Source of the DNA: Sciurus carolinensis
Lineage: Eukaryota > Chordata > Mammalia > Rodentia > Sciuridae
NCBI RefSeq assembly: GCF_902686445.1
Contig: NC_062232.1
Location: 94,660,932-94,724,931, forward strand
Direction: 5' to 3'
Length of the DNA stretch: 64,000 bases
Below are positions 46,269 to 57,246 of this stretch, in pieces. Made by a program: the position numbers and the translations under genes. Position 1 is the first letter of the stretch. The number at the start of each line of letters is the position of its first letter. Under the pieces are notes generated by a model. That model worked only from the letters and a program-made list of their open reading frames with translations, did not search any database and was not told where the DNA came from.

Positions 46269-46590
46269 GTAATACAAAGGTTTGTTCTTCAAGCCTATCA
46301 AAGTAAAGATAAGAGTAAAATTTTCAAACTTTCAATTAAGTCAAAATTGTTATGACAGCTTTTGTCTGCCACACAATAATGATGATGATGATAATGATAA
46401 AATTGACAAATTTTAAAAGTTTAACTTCTTTACTTGCATGTAAGAAAATATGGTAATGAAATATCTTTCAATGATTGGATACTTTTCAAGCTAAAATAAC
46501 ATAGTTACCTTTCAATGCAAAGATTGATACAATGACTGTCAAAAATTCCCCAGGATTCTAGACTCACAAACCATTTTCCTTCTTTGAACA

Positions 46591-47122
46591 CAACATTTCT
46601 GGATAGGCACTGAGGTATGGAGGTGGGACATTTAGGAAGTGATTAGATTATGAGGGTGGAGCCCTTGTGAATACAATTAGTACCCTTATAAAAGAGGCCC
46701 CAGAAGATGGGGTGCAGTGGTGCACACCTGTAATCCTAGCAACTCAGGAGGCTGAGGCAGGAGAATCACAAGTTCAAGGCCAGCCTCAGCAACTTAGCAA
46801 GGCCCTAAGCAACTTGTTTCAAAATAAAACAAAGGGGGCTTGGAATGTGGCTTAGTGGTTAAGCACCCCTAGATTCAATCCCCAGTATCAAAATTCAAAC
46901 AAAAATTGTTTTAAAAGAGGCCCCACAGAGCTTCTTGCACCTTTCCCTAGGACACAGAGAAAAGATGGTGTACAGTCAGAAAGAAGACCCCCACCAAAAC
47001 TGATCATGGTGGCACTCTGACCTCTGATTTCAGACCTCCAGGTCTATGAAAATAAATTTCTGTTTATCAACTACCCAGTCTCTGGTGTTCAATTATAGTA
47101 GTCCAAATGACTAAGACACCAA
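46591..47122 (+). mobile_element. MaLR LTR split by a SINE
   Basis: Left part 'gggacatttaggaagtgatt' and 'ggtggagcccttgtgaatac'; right part 'catggtggcactctgacctc', 'ctacccagtctctggtgttc', 'ccaaatgactaagaca'. Joined when the SINE at 46703-46912 and one TSD copy are removed. Confidence 0.85.
46703..46912 (+). mobile_element. B1-dID composite SINE nested in MaLR LTR
   Basis: Near-consensus copy flanked by a perfect 13-bp TSD, aaaagaggcccca, at 46690-46702 and 46913-46925. The 62-aa frame 46667-46855 is a by-product. Confidence 0.97.
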
Positions 47123-47525
47123 GAACTCTGCGAAAGACTGTCACTTAGTTAAAGAAACACTCTTTTTAATTTTACCTCTTCTTGTAACTGATAACAGAGG
47201 AGAAACAACTGAGAAGAAAGGGAATGGAGGCTACTAGCAGAGCTTGCTTATTCTTGACTTCTGGCCTTAGAACTAGCTATGTGTGTCGCCATGACTTCAA
47301 GAAAAAAGCTTGTAATTACATATGAGACTCAAGTTTTAAACTGGACTAGACTTTTTTTTAAAATGGTGGATTATATCATACATATAAATATTTATGAAAT
47401 GTATCCACACAGTTTTAAGACTAATAGTAGAATGAATACCTATATGTCTATCACCCAGGATAAACTGATAACATTCTTCTGTTTAGGAGTCTCCTTTATG
47501 CTCCTCCCCAATCTTTAACCCATTT
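47123..47525. other. Unclassified sequence
   Basis: The 79-aa frame 47279-47518 has no domain. The 47395-47470 part ('atgaatacctatatgtctat') could be weak old L1 3' UTR, not secure. Confidence 0.35.
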
Positions 47526-47590
47526 AATCCTTTTGCCTCAACTGCAGCCTCCAGAGCTGCTGGGCTTATAGGCCCACACCACACCCAGTC
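47526..47590 (-). mobile_element. B1-like (7SL-derived) fragment
   Basis: 'gcctcaactgcagcctccag', 'gctgggcttataggcccaca' is the antisense 5' portion of a 7SL monomer. Confidence 0.7.
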
Positions 47591-47605
47591 CAACCAATGG
47601 ATTTT

Positions 47606-47799
47606 TTTTTTTTTTTTTCTAGTACCAGGGTTTGAACCCAGGGGCATTAACTAACCACTGAGTCACATCCTCAGCCCTTTTTAATTTTTATTTTGAGACA
47701 GGATCTCACTAAATTGCTGAGGCTGGCTTTGAATTGTGATTCTCCTGCCCCAGCCTCCTGAGCCTCTGGAATTACAGGCATGTGCCACCGTGCCTGGCC
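47606..47799 (-). mobile_element. B1-dID composite SINE
   Basis: 'ctagtaccagggtttgaacc' to 'catgtgccaccgtgcctgg'. Imperfect TSD around 'aaccaatggattttt' (47592) and 'aaaccatggattttt' (47801). Confidence 0.95.
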
Positions 47800-47825
47800 C
47801 AAACCATGGATTTTTAACCATCCTG

Positions 47826-47932
47826 TTTTTTTTTGTTTGTTTGTTTTTTTTTTTTTGCAGTGCTGGGGATCGAACCCAGGGCTTTGTGCTTGCAAGGCAA
47901 GCACTCTACCAACTAAGCTATCTCACCAGCCT
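47826..47932 (-). mobile_element. ID SINE inserted next to the preceding SINE
   Basis: 'cagtgctggggatcgaaccc' to 'accaactaagctatctcacc', near-consensus, with the 9-bp TSD accatcctg at 47817-47825 and 47933-47941. It landed within 2 bp of the preceding SINE's right TSD. Confidence 0.95.
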
Positions 47933-48247
47933 ACCATCCTGGTTTTTGTGTTGATCGTTCACTTGCATTCTTTAAAGAGTTGCCATCTATGTCTGATCTT
48001 TAAGTGACAGTGGTTGAGTTTTGCCTGTTGGTGAGTTTATATAAAAATTTTAGCTCAGATTTATGGCTGTTTGCTTACAAAAAATTTCCATTTTAAGGTC
48101 TATTTTAACTGCTTTACATATAAGTACAATTTTAGTTGTCTAACAATTTGAGAAAAATAATATTTAACATAGAATTTATTGCCTATTAGCACTCCTCTAA
48201 GATTTTTATAACATATGCACACATGTGTACACACGTACCCGTATACG

Positions 48248-48294
48248 TACCAGTGGGAACTTGGACAAGTAAATTAACCTGTCAGTGATTCAGT

Positions 48295-48298
<4 letters not shown>
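48248..48298 (+). mobile_element. MIR fragment
   Basis: 'gaacttggacaagtaaatta', 'cagtgattcagttttcat' match the MIR core but only about 50 bp are present before the AT repeat. Confidence 0.5.

Positions 48299-48336
<38 letters not shown>
48299..48336. repeat. (AT)n microsatellite
   Basis: 19 or so uninterrupted AT units. Confidence 0.97.
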
Positions 48337-48339
<3 letters not shown>

Positions 48340-48342
48340 AAT

Positions 48343-48658
48343 TAAAATACATTCATCAATTAATTTAATCCTCACAGGAACTTTATATGTACTGCTATTC
48401 CTTCATTTTTATATATGAGGAAACTGGGTCTCTGACAGAGTAAGAAACTTATTTCAAGGGGCTAGGAATATAGCTCAGTGGTAGAGTGCTTGTCTAGCAT
48501 TCATGAAACGCTAGGTTCTATCCCCCGCACCTAAAAAAAGACAAAGAAAAAGGAAAGAAAGAAACTTGCTTCAAGTTTGCATTGCTAAATGAGAAGCTGC
48601 GATATATACACAGTCTGGCAAGAGAGTCTCTGGTAACCACTGTGCTAACCAGTTTTTC
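48343..48658 (-). mobile_element. MIR SINE split by an ID element
   Basis: Left part 'atttaatcctcacaggaact', 'atatatgaggaaactggg'; right part 'aaacttgcttcaagtttgca', 'ctggtaaccactgtgctaac'. The ID at 48459-48558 sits between. Confidence 0.82.
48459..48558 (+). mobile_element. ID SINE nested in MIR
   Basis: 'ggctaggaatatagctcagt' to 'ctatcccccgcacc' and an A/G-rich tail. TSD aagaaacttatttcaag (48442-48458) and aagaaacttgcttcaag (48559-48575), two mismatches. Confidence 0.94.
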
Positions 48659-48741
48659 TTTATGTGAAAATACTGTACTCTACTGTTATGGACAATTGCG
48701 ATGTTTCTAGTTCTCTGATACTTCAAATGGTACTTTTAAGG

Positions 48742-48830
48742 TGATTCTCGGGTATAGCTCAGGGGTAGAACACTTGCCTACCATGCACAAAGACCTGGAT
48801 TCAATCCCCAGCACCACATTAAAATAAATT
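48742..48830 (+). mobile_element. ID SINE
   Basis: 'gggtatagctcaggggtaga' to 'caatccccagcaccac' with an ATAAA-rich tail. Confidence 0.92.
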
Positions 48831-48859
48831 CTTGGACATATCTTCTGGCACACATGGTC

Positions 48860-49370
48860 AAGATTTTCTTATAAGGGTCTATACTTAGAGGAGCAGATTT
48901 GCTTGACTATGGGCTATCAGTAGGTTGAAGTTTATTTAAGCAACACAAAATCATTTTTCAAAGTGCTTATACTAATTTTACTCCAACTAGCAGTGGACAA
49001 CAGTTCATTTGCTTCACTTCCATAGTAACACTTGGTTTTTACCAACTTGTTAAATTTTTGCCAATCAATTGGTGTGAAATACCATCATTTTAAATTTAGC
49101 TTATATTTTAGCAATTAATAGTGAAACAGAGAATATTTTCAAATATTTATAAATCTGGTATTTCCTTGTCTAGGAAATGTTAGTTGCTGTTAAATCATTC
49201 ATTGTTTCTATTGATTCATTATAGATCCTCTTACATTTTAAATATTAAGCCTTTATCATTTTAGGCATATTTTCAAATATCTTTTTACAATCTTTATGTT
49301 GTTTTTTATTTACTTCAATTTTTTCTGATGTTTTATGTAGATTGTCATTTATGCCATTATTTTGTTTTCT
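48860..49370 (-). mobile_element. Old L1M fragment (ORF2 end)
   Basis: Antisense ORF2: 'acacttggtttttaccaact', 'gccaatcaattggtgtgaaa', 'tattaagcctttatcatttt'. Heavily diverged. Confidence 0.65.
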
Positions 49371-49685
49371 AGAATTATCTTGTTGAAATGGATATTTAAA
49401 TAGCTCAAATCAAATGCATGAAATCTAAATAATACTATTTATATGGATAAGAAAAATAAACTAATACCATTAATAACAAGAATTCTGATAGCACATAAAC
49501 AGATGTACAAGGCTACCAATATAGAATAATGACACTGAACATCAGAGCAGAAAATTTAGAGAATTTGGGAACTGGTAAATTTTGAAAACTTGCACATCAT
49601 TCTGCCAATAGGTACCAGAATTTAGCCACTGTAAATTCTGTCAGGAACCAAAGAAACAATCTCATAAAGTATTATTTCATAAAAT
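49371..49685. other. Unclassified sequence
   Basis: AT-rich; nothing recognised. Confidence 0.4.
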
Positions 49686-50090
49686 TTATTGAGGCATAAT
49701 TAATACACAAGAGAATTCATATAATTGAACTTATAGTTTGATGAATTTTGTCAAATGTGTACACCTATGAAACCACTCCTGCCACAATAAAGATGTCACA
49801 AATATCTTTTATCTCAAAATGTTCCCTCATACCTCCAACCAAGCAACCCTATCTCAGCATTACCCACTGTTCTGATTTCTATCACCTTTGACCAGTTTTG
49901 ACTATTCTGGTGTTTTACATATGTGGACTCCTACAGTATAGTATATATTCTCATGTGTCTTCCTTCCTTTGATGGATATGTAATACTAATCAGTATATTT
50001 GCATATATCAAGAATTTGTTTCTTTTGATTGCTGAACAGTGTCTCACGATATTATTCTATGACAACTTTTTTTTTTTTTTATGTGTTCAC
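49686..50090 (-). mobile_element. Old L1M 3' UTR and ORF2 end
   Basis: 'tttattgaggcataattaat', 'atgaattttgtcaaatgtgt', 'gtacacctatgaaaccactc', 'attactgaacagtgtct'-like 'gattgctgaacagtgtctc' in L1M antisense order. Confidence 0.8.
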
Positions 50091-50336
50091 ACATAGCTAG
50101 AAACTTTGGCAGTTTCTAGTTTGGTCATGAAGCAATTAACAGTGAAGCAGAGCATCTTCTACTTCAGTCTACTCACTACTCCTATGAGTTCAATTTTTTA
50201 ATTTCACATGTAAGTGAGGTATTTGTGTTTCTGTACCTGACTTATTTCACTTAGTGTGATGTCTTCCAGATAATGCCTGTTATTGCAAATGACAGGATAT
50301 CCCTCTTTCCAAAGCTGAATAGTATTCCACTGTGCT

Positions 50337-50810
50337 ATATTTTGAAATACCTCCCAAAGACTCATGTGTTAAAAGCCTGGTACTCAGCTTGGCTCTAGTG
50401 GGGAGTGGTGGAAACTTTAAGAGCTGGGGTCTATCAGGGGTCTTCAGATCATTGGAGGCATGCCTTCCAAGTGGATAGTGGAACCCCAGCCTCTTTCTCT
50501 TTCTCTTGTGTTAAAGATGTAAGGTGAGCATCACTGTGCTGCCACAATCTCCCTGCCATGATACACTGCCTTACCACAGCCCCAAAGGCAATGTGACCAA
50601 CTAACGATGACCTGAAACTTCCAAAACCATGAACCAAATTATACCTGTGTGTGTGTCAGGAGGGTGTACTTGGGATGGAACTCAGGCCCTAGTGACCTAG
50701 TTCATGCTAGGCAAGCACTCTACTATTGAGCTAATTCCCAACCTACCTTTTCTTTTTATAAGTTGATTTTCTGCAGTATTTGTATAGTAATGGAAAGTTG
50801 ACTTTCACAC
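50337..50810 (+). mobile_element. MaLR LTR (MST/ORR1-like) nested in L1
   Basis: 'aaagactcatgtgttaaaag', 'ttggctctagtggggagtgg', 'ctgccatgatacactgcctt', 'ccaaaaccatgaaccaaatt', then after the ID 'accttttctttttataagtt'. It separates two halves of antisense ORF2. Confidence 0.85.
50655..50747 (-). mobile_element. ID SINE nested in MaLR LTR
   Basis: 'cttgggatggaactcaggcc' to 'actattgagctaattcccaa'. Third layer of the L1 > LTR > ID nest. Confidence 0.9.
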
Positions 50811-51018
50811 AGTGTATATATACACCACACTTTATCATTCATCCATTGATAGACACTTAGGTTGATTCCAAATCTTGACCATTATGAATAATGTAATGAA
50901 CCCAAGAATACGAATATCCCTTCAACATATTTATTTCAGTTCCTTTGGATATATACCCAGAAGTGGAATTGCTGGATCTTGTTATAAGTTCTGTTTTTGT
51001 TATTTTGTTTTGTTTTGT

Positions 51019-51191
51019 ATTTTGGTACCAGGGTTTGAACTCAAGGGTGATCTACCACTGAACTACATCCTCAACCCTTTTTATTTTGGGACAGAGTATC
51101 ATTAAGTTGCTAAGCCTGGCCTTGAAATTGAGATCTTCCTGCCTTAACCTCCCAAGTTGCTGGGATATAGGCATGGACCACTATGCCCGGC
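51019..51191 (-). mobile_element. B1-dID composite SINE
   Basis: 'tttggtaccagggtttgaac' to 'catggaccactatgcccggc'. The ID half is internally shortened ('caagggtgatctaccactg'). Confidence 0.93.
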
Positions 51192-51195
51192 AAAA

Positions 51196-51425
51196 ATACT
51201 ACTAATTTGTGTAGGTTTATTTTGTATCTTGCAACTTTACTTAATTCCTTTATTAGTTCTAACAGTTTTTTTAATATATAGAATCCTTAGGGATTTCTAT
51301 ATATAAGCTCATGTCATCATCAAATAGAGGCTATTTTATTTCTTGCTGTTTTGTTAAAATACCATTTCTTTCTTTCCCTTGTCTAATTGCTCTGTCTAGG
51401 ATTTTTCCAGTACTATATTTTTAAA
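51196..51425 (-). mobile_element. L1 ORF2 fragment (RT region)
   Basis: 'gtatcttgcaactttactta', 'ttattagttctaacagtttt', 'ataagctcatgtcatcatca', 'ttgctctgtctaggattttt' are antisense RT-region sequence. Confidence 0.82.
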
Positions 51426-51933
51426 AAATGATGAAACAAATTTAATTTTAAATTTGAAAGTCCACTATATAAAATTAACTGAGTTGGTCTTGGCTCAGAA
51501 TCTTGTCTTGGTTAATAATATGCACTTGAAACTGTGCTTCCTGGGTTTTGGTTGTAATGTGCTGTGAATATCAATCACTTCAAGTTGCTTTATAGTGTTG
51601 TAGAGATCTTATGTCATTAGTCAAATTTATTTTTACTTGTTTTTTTAACTGATGACACGTTTACAAATATCCAGCTATATATGCCACAATTCTCTATTTC
51701 TCTTTTTATTCCTGTCAGTTTTTACTTCATAAATTTCCAACTCTATAGTACAGGTGAACACGTATGTAGTTATCTTTTTTGGACTAGTTTCCAATTAATC
51801 ACAATGATATTTCCTATTTGTTGTTATTGAGAGCCTAATATGTGTTATGTACTCTACTAGGCAATTTTCATGTATATTTTTTATCATGTGTGGATAAATA
51901 AGCTAGGATGGGTTTGGAAAAGAGTGTCATTCC
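51426..51933 (-). mobile_element. Decayed L1 ORF2 5' part, then unclassified
   Basis: Weak antisense ORF2 similarity at 51590-51810 ('ttattcctgtcagtttttac', 'aatttccaactctatag'); the rest is not recognisable. Confidence 0.45.
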
Positions 51934-52147
51934 AGTCAGGCATGGTGGTGCATGCCTGTAATCCCAGTCGCTCAGGAGGCTAAGGCAGGAGAATCACAAG
52001 TTCAAGGCCTACCTTAGCCACTTAGCAAGCCCCTAAGCAATTTAGTGGGACTCTGTCTCAAAATTTAAAAAATTAAAAAACGGGCTATGAATGTGGCTCA
52101 GTGATTAAGCCCAACTGGGTTCAATCCCCAGTATAAAAAAAAAAAAA
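51934..52147 (+). mobile_element. B1-dID composite SINE
   Basis: 'agtcaggcatggtggtgcat', 'gaatgtggctcagtgattaa', 'gttcaatccccagta' plus 13 A. Confidence 0.96.
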
Positions 52148-52285
52148 GTGCAAAGAACTTTAATAGACATTTCTCTAAAGAAGATATACAAATATTAACC
52201 AACAAGAAAATGAAAAGATGTTCAACATCATTACTCATTAGGAAAATACAAATCAAAAGCAAAATAAAGTTATACTTCACATGAA
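52148..52285 (+). mobile_element. Old L1 ORF2 fragment
   Basis: 'aatagacatttctctaaaga', 'caagaaaatgaaaagatgtt', 'caacatcattactcattagg' is the sense ORF2 C-terminal part. Confidence 0.8.
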
Positions 52286-52387
52286 TAATATTTTCTTTTC
52301 TATTTACTCATTAATACCATGTTTACCTTTAATTGCTTGAATTACATTTAAATACTCTAGACATATTTTTAATAATTATTTAAATCG

Positions 52388-52572
52388 CTCAAGGCAGCAC
52401 AAGCCTGTAATCCCAGCAGCTCAGGAGGCTGAGGCAGGAGGATCACAAGTTCAAAGCCAGCCTCAGCAACTTAGTGAGACTCTGTCTTGAAATAAAAAAT
52501 AAAAAGGGCTGGGGATATGGCTCAGTGGTTAAGCACCCATGGGTTCAAACCCTGGTACCAAAAAAAAAAAAA
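52388..52572 (+). mobile_element. B1-dID composite SINE, 5' end trimmed
   Basis: 'aaggcagcacaagcctgtaa' lacks the usual first 10 bases; the ID half is near-consensus ('gctggggatatggctcagtgg'). Confidence 0.94.
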
Positions 52573-53045
52573 TTATCATTATTAATGTTTAAAATTTGTT
52601 GTCTACTAAACCCAACATCTGGGACACTTTAGGATTGGTTTTTATAAACTGCTTTTTCTTGATAATAGGTCACATTTTCCTATTTATTGTCTAGTATTTT
52701 TGGGGGGTGACATTGACCTTTCTGATTTGCATGTTCTACAGAATCTGTATGATTTTATCTTGCTCTGGAGAATGTAGATTTGTTTATGAGCAGTTCAATT
52801 ACTACCTAATTACCAAGAAATTGGATAGGCTCAGTTTCACACTTTGTTAAGGTAAATTTCTGAAAAACCTAAAGTGTTCTCACAGCCCCCAAAATATGGA
52901 AGAAAGAACTCAACTTTTGAGCTCTTCTCACCTAAAATTTTCAGAGTTTTGGTTTTTGGCTTTCTTAATGTGATTCTCTGTTAGACCTTACTCTAGAAAC
53001 GGTGTCAGCAAACTACATGGGTCTATTTTTCTATACCACTGAACT
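52573..53045. other. Unclassified sequence
   Basis: Possible weak old L1 ORF2 sequence (52640-52760), not secure. Confidence 0.35.
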
Positions 53046-53060
53046 AAGAATGGGGTTTTT

Positions 53061-53273
53061 GTTTGTTTTCTTTTGCGGGGTATCAGGGATTGAACTCAGG
53101 GGCACTCAATCACTGAGCCACATCTCCAGCCCTATTTTGTATTTTATTTAGAGACAGGGTCTCACTGAGTTGCTTAGGGCCTTGCCATTGCTGAGGCTGG
53201 CTTTGAATTTGCGATCCTCCTGCCTCAGTCTTTCCAGCCGCTTAGATTACAGGTATGCACCACCACTCCCAGC
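53061..53273 (-). mobile_element. B1-dID composite SINE
   Basis: 'ggggtatcagggattgaact' to 'gcaccaccactcccagc'. TSD of about 13-15 bp based on 'aagaatgg...ttttt' at 53046-53060 and 53274-53286. Confidence 0.95.
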
Positions 53274-53286
53274 AAGAATGGTTTTT

Positions 53287-53838
53287 ATACCTTTAAGGGG
53301 AGTAAGAGGACAAGTAAGAGAAAAATAATGAGAAGAAAAAGTGAGAGAGATATATAGTGCATGAAGCCTAAAATCTTTATTGCTTGACTCTTCACAAAAC
53401 ATCTCTGCCTGTCCCTTCTTGAGAGTGTGCTCCTTCCTAAAGACCTAGACCTTTCTTGGTGTCTCAGCTGGATGCTAAGGATATTTTAAGCATATCCTGC
53501 CTCCATGGTTAAACAAGAACTCTAGAGTCCTCCAGCATTTAAGGACCTCCAGTATCATGATTCTGTTCATGATCTCATGGTAACCACAATGTTAAGCCTT
53601 AGGTAGTCTAATCCTGTGTATTTGCAGAGCATCTTTCAGCCAAGGACATGAAGGTGATGTTCATACTCTCAGAGTCCATTCTCCAAAGCACTCTCTTCTC
53701 CTGCAATCTACTACAAAGATTCTAGACACTTGTTATTCTAAACCCTGATAAAGATCTCTTAAATTCAGCCAGTCTTTTGAATATTAAATCATACATGTTC
53801 TTGGATAACAGCAAATAATTAAGAAATGATAATTATTT
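53287..53838. other. Unclassified sequence
   Basis: No repeat or exon recognised in about 550 bp. Confidence 0.4.
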
Positions 53839-53950
53839 TAACCAACAACTCATTAAGGTCTTAAAACAACAGTCTAAACTGGATATTATTATCTCCATTT
53901 GACAAATGGGTCAAAGAGATTAAGTTACTTTCCGTGAATCACAGAAAATG
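53839..53950 (-). mobile_element. MIR SINE fragment
   Basis: 'ggatattattatctccattt', 'gacaaatgggtcaaagagat', 'taagttactttccgtgaatc' is antisense MIR core. Confidence 0.75.
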
Positions 53951-54888
53951 TCTCTTTTCATTAAGAGAGAAGAAATAATACCTGTGTATATTACATAAAA
54001 GACATTGCAGCAGATTTAGTTGAGAATATTAATGGAGATGGAACTTTTTATATACACCAGGAATCATCTCCATTTTGGTTGTAAAATTTTAAAAAGTGTC
54101 ATAAGTTTTATGTACTACCATTCTGTAGACATTCCAAAATAGAGAAAAAATGTTCAAAGCCTGAAGCAATTATGCATATTAACTTTTGCGGCATTAATTA
54201 GTGGAATAATCACTGTAATTGTTTGAGTTAGTTAAATAAATGCTAGGTATCTAAATAAGTATATACAGTGTTTATAGCTACATTTGCATATTTAATAAAG
54301 TGAAAATAATTCAATAGTTCATTTTCAGAAAAATAATGCTAATTGAGTGACAGGTGAACAGCAGAATAGAAATAATTTGGAAAACATTTAAACTCTATGA
54401 AAAATCATTTTGAAAAGACAAAAATGGTATCTAGTACATGTGAATTAGAATGATTTGATATATTTTAGAGGAAATAACATCAATGGAATTCTCTAAAAAA
54501 TACCACAAGTACTTTTATCAAGTTTCGAGATTTAACATTCAGTTTGTTTTCATTATTATAAAATCAACTTTCTTAATATTCAGGTGTTTTGTGTTTGTCT
54601 ATGTAGATGAATTCAGGATGGAGTGAGGGAGGGAGTTTGGTTAACGGAGGGTGAGGGTATTATAATTCATTGTAATTATATCTTTTGTTGTAGAAAATGT
54701 ATAGAATTATTTAATAGTGTTATTTTCTAGTTTAATGAGTTAAGTAACTTTGAATCTTTGCTGGACCACAAAGGACTTACTTTATCATTCAAACCAAAAA
54801 AAAATGTTCAATTTAACAGAAGACTTTGACAATTCAAATATTAATCTGTCCCAAAAAGAACCCTAAGTCTTCCAATTATTTGTAGTTT
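53951..54888. other. Unclassified AT-rich sequence
   Basis: No repeat, RNA gene or exon recognised in about 940 bp. Confidence 0.4.
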
Positions 54889-54941
54889 TTTAAAATTATT
54901 TTTTTATTTTTACAGACTACATTTTGATTCATTGTACACAT
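54889..54941 (-). mobile_element. Very short L1 3' end
   Basis: 'ttacagactacattttgatt' and 'cattgtacaca' are the last ~50 bp of the L1 lineage at 60626-61161, in reverse. Confidence 0.7.
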
Positions 54942-56959
54942 CTGTCTGGAATCAGAGTGACAAAAACATAATGGCTTTTAAATATGTGGTATACTCCTGC
55001 ATGTATTAAGGAGGCAATGAGACCTATAAATATAAACACAAGGTATATACTATGCACATAGAACTATTTCATCAGTGAGGAAGATAAAGTGAAACTTATA
55101 CTGTCACCTGATTTTTGGTATGTTGCTAACTTCAATGCAATTAATGCAGGTATCAGGTCAAAGGGACCAGATATACTCTGAGATCTTTGACTCCTTATAA
55201 TGAATACAGTTTATATTCCCAAGGCATATTTTATCCAGTTCTATGAAGACTGTAAAGTTAATGTAGGGCCAATAATTGAGAACTCTAATACCAGATAATC
55301 CACATGCTCATTCTAATTCATGGCTACTCCAATTATGCCAGTAAAAATTCCACACTGAATACACACGCTGGAAGTGGATATTCCAGAGGCATTAAAATTG
55401 CTATCTCACATAGTACAGTACCAAACCATTTAGGAATAGTTAATAGTTAAAGATTAGCTTTCCAGTGATGGCAAGTGAGTCATTTTTAGGGTCTTAAAGA
55501 TAAAGTTTTAGGTTGGTTAATTTAAAAGTGAATTTCCTTATATCTTTGGTATTTTATGGTCTTGCTTAAATCACACTTTTAAAGTATCTGATAAGAACTA
55601 TTATCTCCTCAGGGAAAGAAATGTGTAAGCTGACATACATAATATTTTGTACACAGTTTGGGGGCATTAACATACTCCATTAAATTCATGATGAAACTAA
55701 GACACCATATTAAAATGCACTGTTTTAGAGCAAGCGTTAACGGGAGGAAAGAGAGACCAAAAGTGAAAACCACCCTGAAAGGAAAAAGTCATTTGTTTTA
55801 TTTAGACTTGAGACCAGAAGTTTTGCAAAGAGATAGCAAATCTCTATCCTACAATATTTCTTTTCCCGGTGAGATTCCATGAAAACAACTGTTAAGTTTT
55901 ATTTTTCATTACCCAGGGTCCAGGATATGCTCCTGTTATACAGTGAAAAAGTCCAACTGAAAATGAAGCAAGCAATCTGTTGTGTGACAATCTGTTGCAA
56001 GAAGCAATTCAGCATGTCGACCTCTGCACATTTGCACTGGGTATACCAAAAATGCAAGGCCCTAATCACTCTTTACCTAGTGCATTTCTTGGGGCTGCAT
56101 TTACATGAAGAAGCCCTTACAGATGAGACAATATCTCCTCCCAAAAAGTAGATCAGCTTCCACTTTTTATAAAATACTGAATCCTCTGAGCTTTGGGTTA
56201 CTTTCCTATTTCACAACCCACTGACTATAGAGGTTTCCAGCATGGGCCCTTCATGTTACCCCAGTGGGACATGGTTGGCATGAGGATTGTACACAAACCA
56301 ACATGAAGTTCTGATGACTTCCTTTTGCTGTGAACAAAAAAGTCCTTTGTTTCTGATTCAGGTCTTCTGTCAACTTGTTAGCTTGCAAGTCATGTAAAAT
56401 CCCAGTTTCTGCAGTTTTTGACCATAAACCTGATGGAAAAAAGCCTTGTTATGGCTTATGGTTTTGTTTGTTTTGCTTTTGTTTTGTTTTTGTTAATAGT
56501 TATGGCAGTAGTTGACTGGGTGATTCATTTATTCTGTGGTGTCAGCTGGGGCCATTCAGTGACATACAGCTCAGCAGGTCTAGAAGATCCAAGAGAGCAT
56601 CATTCATTTGCCTGATACCTCGATGGTGACATCTAGAAGAGTTCACTCTGCTGGGGATTTCTCTTCTGTAGTCCCAGGGCTTCTTCACATGATCTCTATA
56701 GCAGAGCACTCAAATATAAGCACATTTGATATGTAATGGCTCAGGGCTTCAAGAGTAAGTGTTCCCAGAGTGGCATCAACAATATGATGAAAATGGAAGC
56801 TCTGGACTCTCCCCAATGGACACACTGGTTCAACAGCACTACACAGATTAATTCCTTTTGTGGGAAATCTAGAAACTAGTTGGGACTCTCCTGCACTGTG
56901 GATGAGTACAAAACCACCCATATTGAAACCAACAGAAAAACTGAAGTTAAGAAAAAAAA
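54942..56959. other. Unclassified sequence, about 2 kb
   Basis: No repeat family secured. Two overlapping plus frames of 74 and 90 aa (55658-55882, 55879-56151; the second ATG overlaps the first stop) show no domain. The 56170-56945 part may be an old LTR or L1 leader ('gacatacagctcagcagg', 'atgtaatggctcagggcttc'), but I cannot name it. Confidence 0.35.
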
Positions 56960-57100
56960 AGTGGGCTGGGGCTGTAGCTTAGTGGTGGAGCACTTGCCTA
57001 GCATGTGTGAGGCACTGGGTTCAATTCTCAGCACCACATATAAACAAATAAATAAATAAATAAAGGTCTATTAGCAACTAAAAAAATATTTAAAAAAAAA
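56960..57100 (+). mobile_element. ID SINE with extended tail
   Basis: 'gggctggggctgtagcttag' to 'caattctcagcaccac', then (TAAA)n and an A-rich 3' region. Near-consensus. Confidence 0.92.
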
Positions 57101-57107
57101 AAACTTT

Positions 57108-57180
57108 TAGCCGGGCACAGATGTGGCTCAGTGGTTGAGTGCCCCTGAATTCAATCCTCATATCAAAAACGAAAACAAAA
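57108..57180 (+). mobile_element. Deleted B1-dID SINE (B1 head joined to ID body)
   Basis: 'agccgggcaca', the first bases of the B1 half, is followed directly by 'gatgtggctcagtggttgag' of the ID half, so about 120 bp of B1 and linker are missing. Confidence 0.85.
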
Positions 57181-57246
57181 AACCCCTCTTAACATCTCTG
57201 CCCTTGGAACACAGCACCATATAATCAGGAGACATGCCCCAGCTCT

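Larger units (their letters stand above)
50160..50985 (-). mobile_element. L1M/L1 ORF2 end, split by a MaLR LTR
   Basis: Left part 'gtacctgacttatttcactt', 'caaatgacaggatatccctc', 'gctgaatagtattccactgt' (to about 50336); right part 'cattcatccattgatagac', 'ggttgattccaaatcttga', 'ggatatatacccagaagtgg' (from about 50811). Confidence 0.88.
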
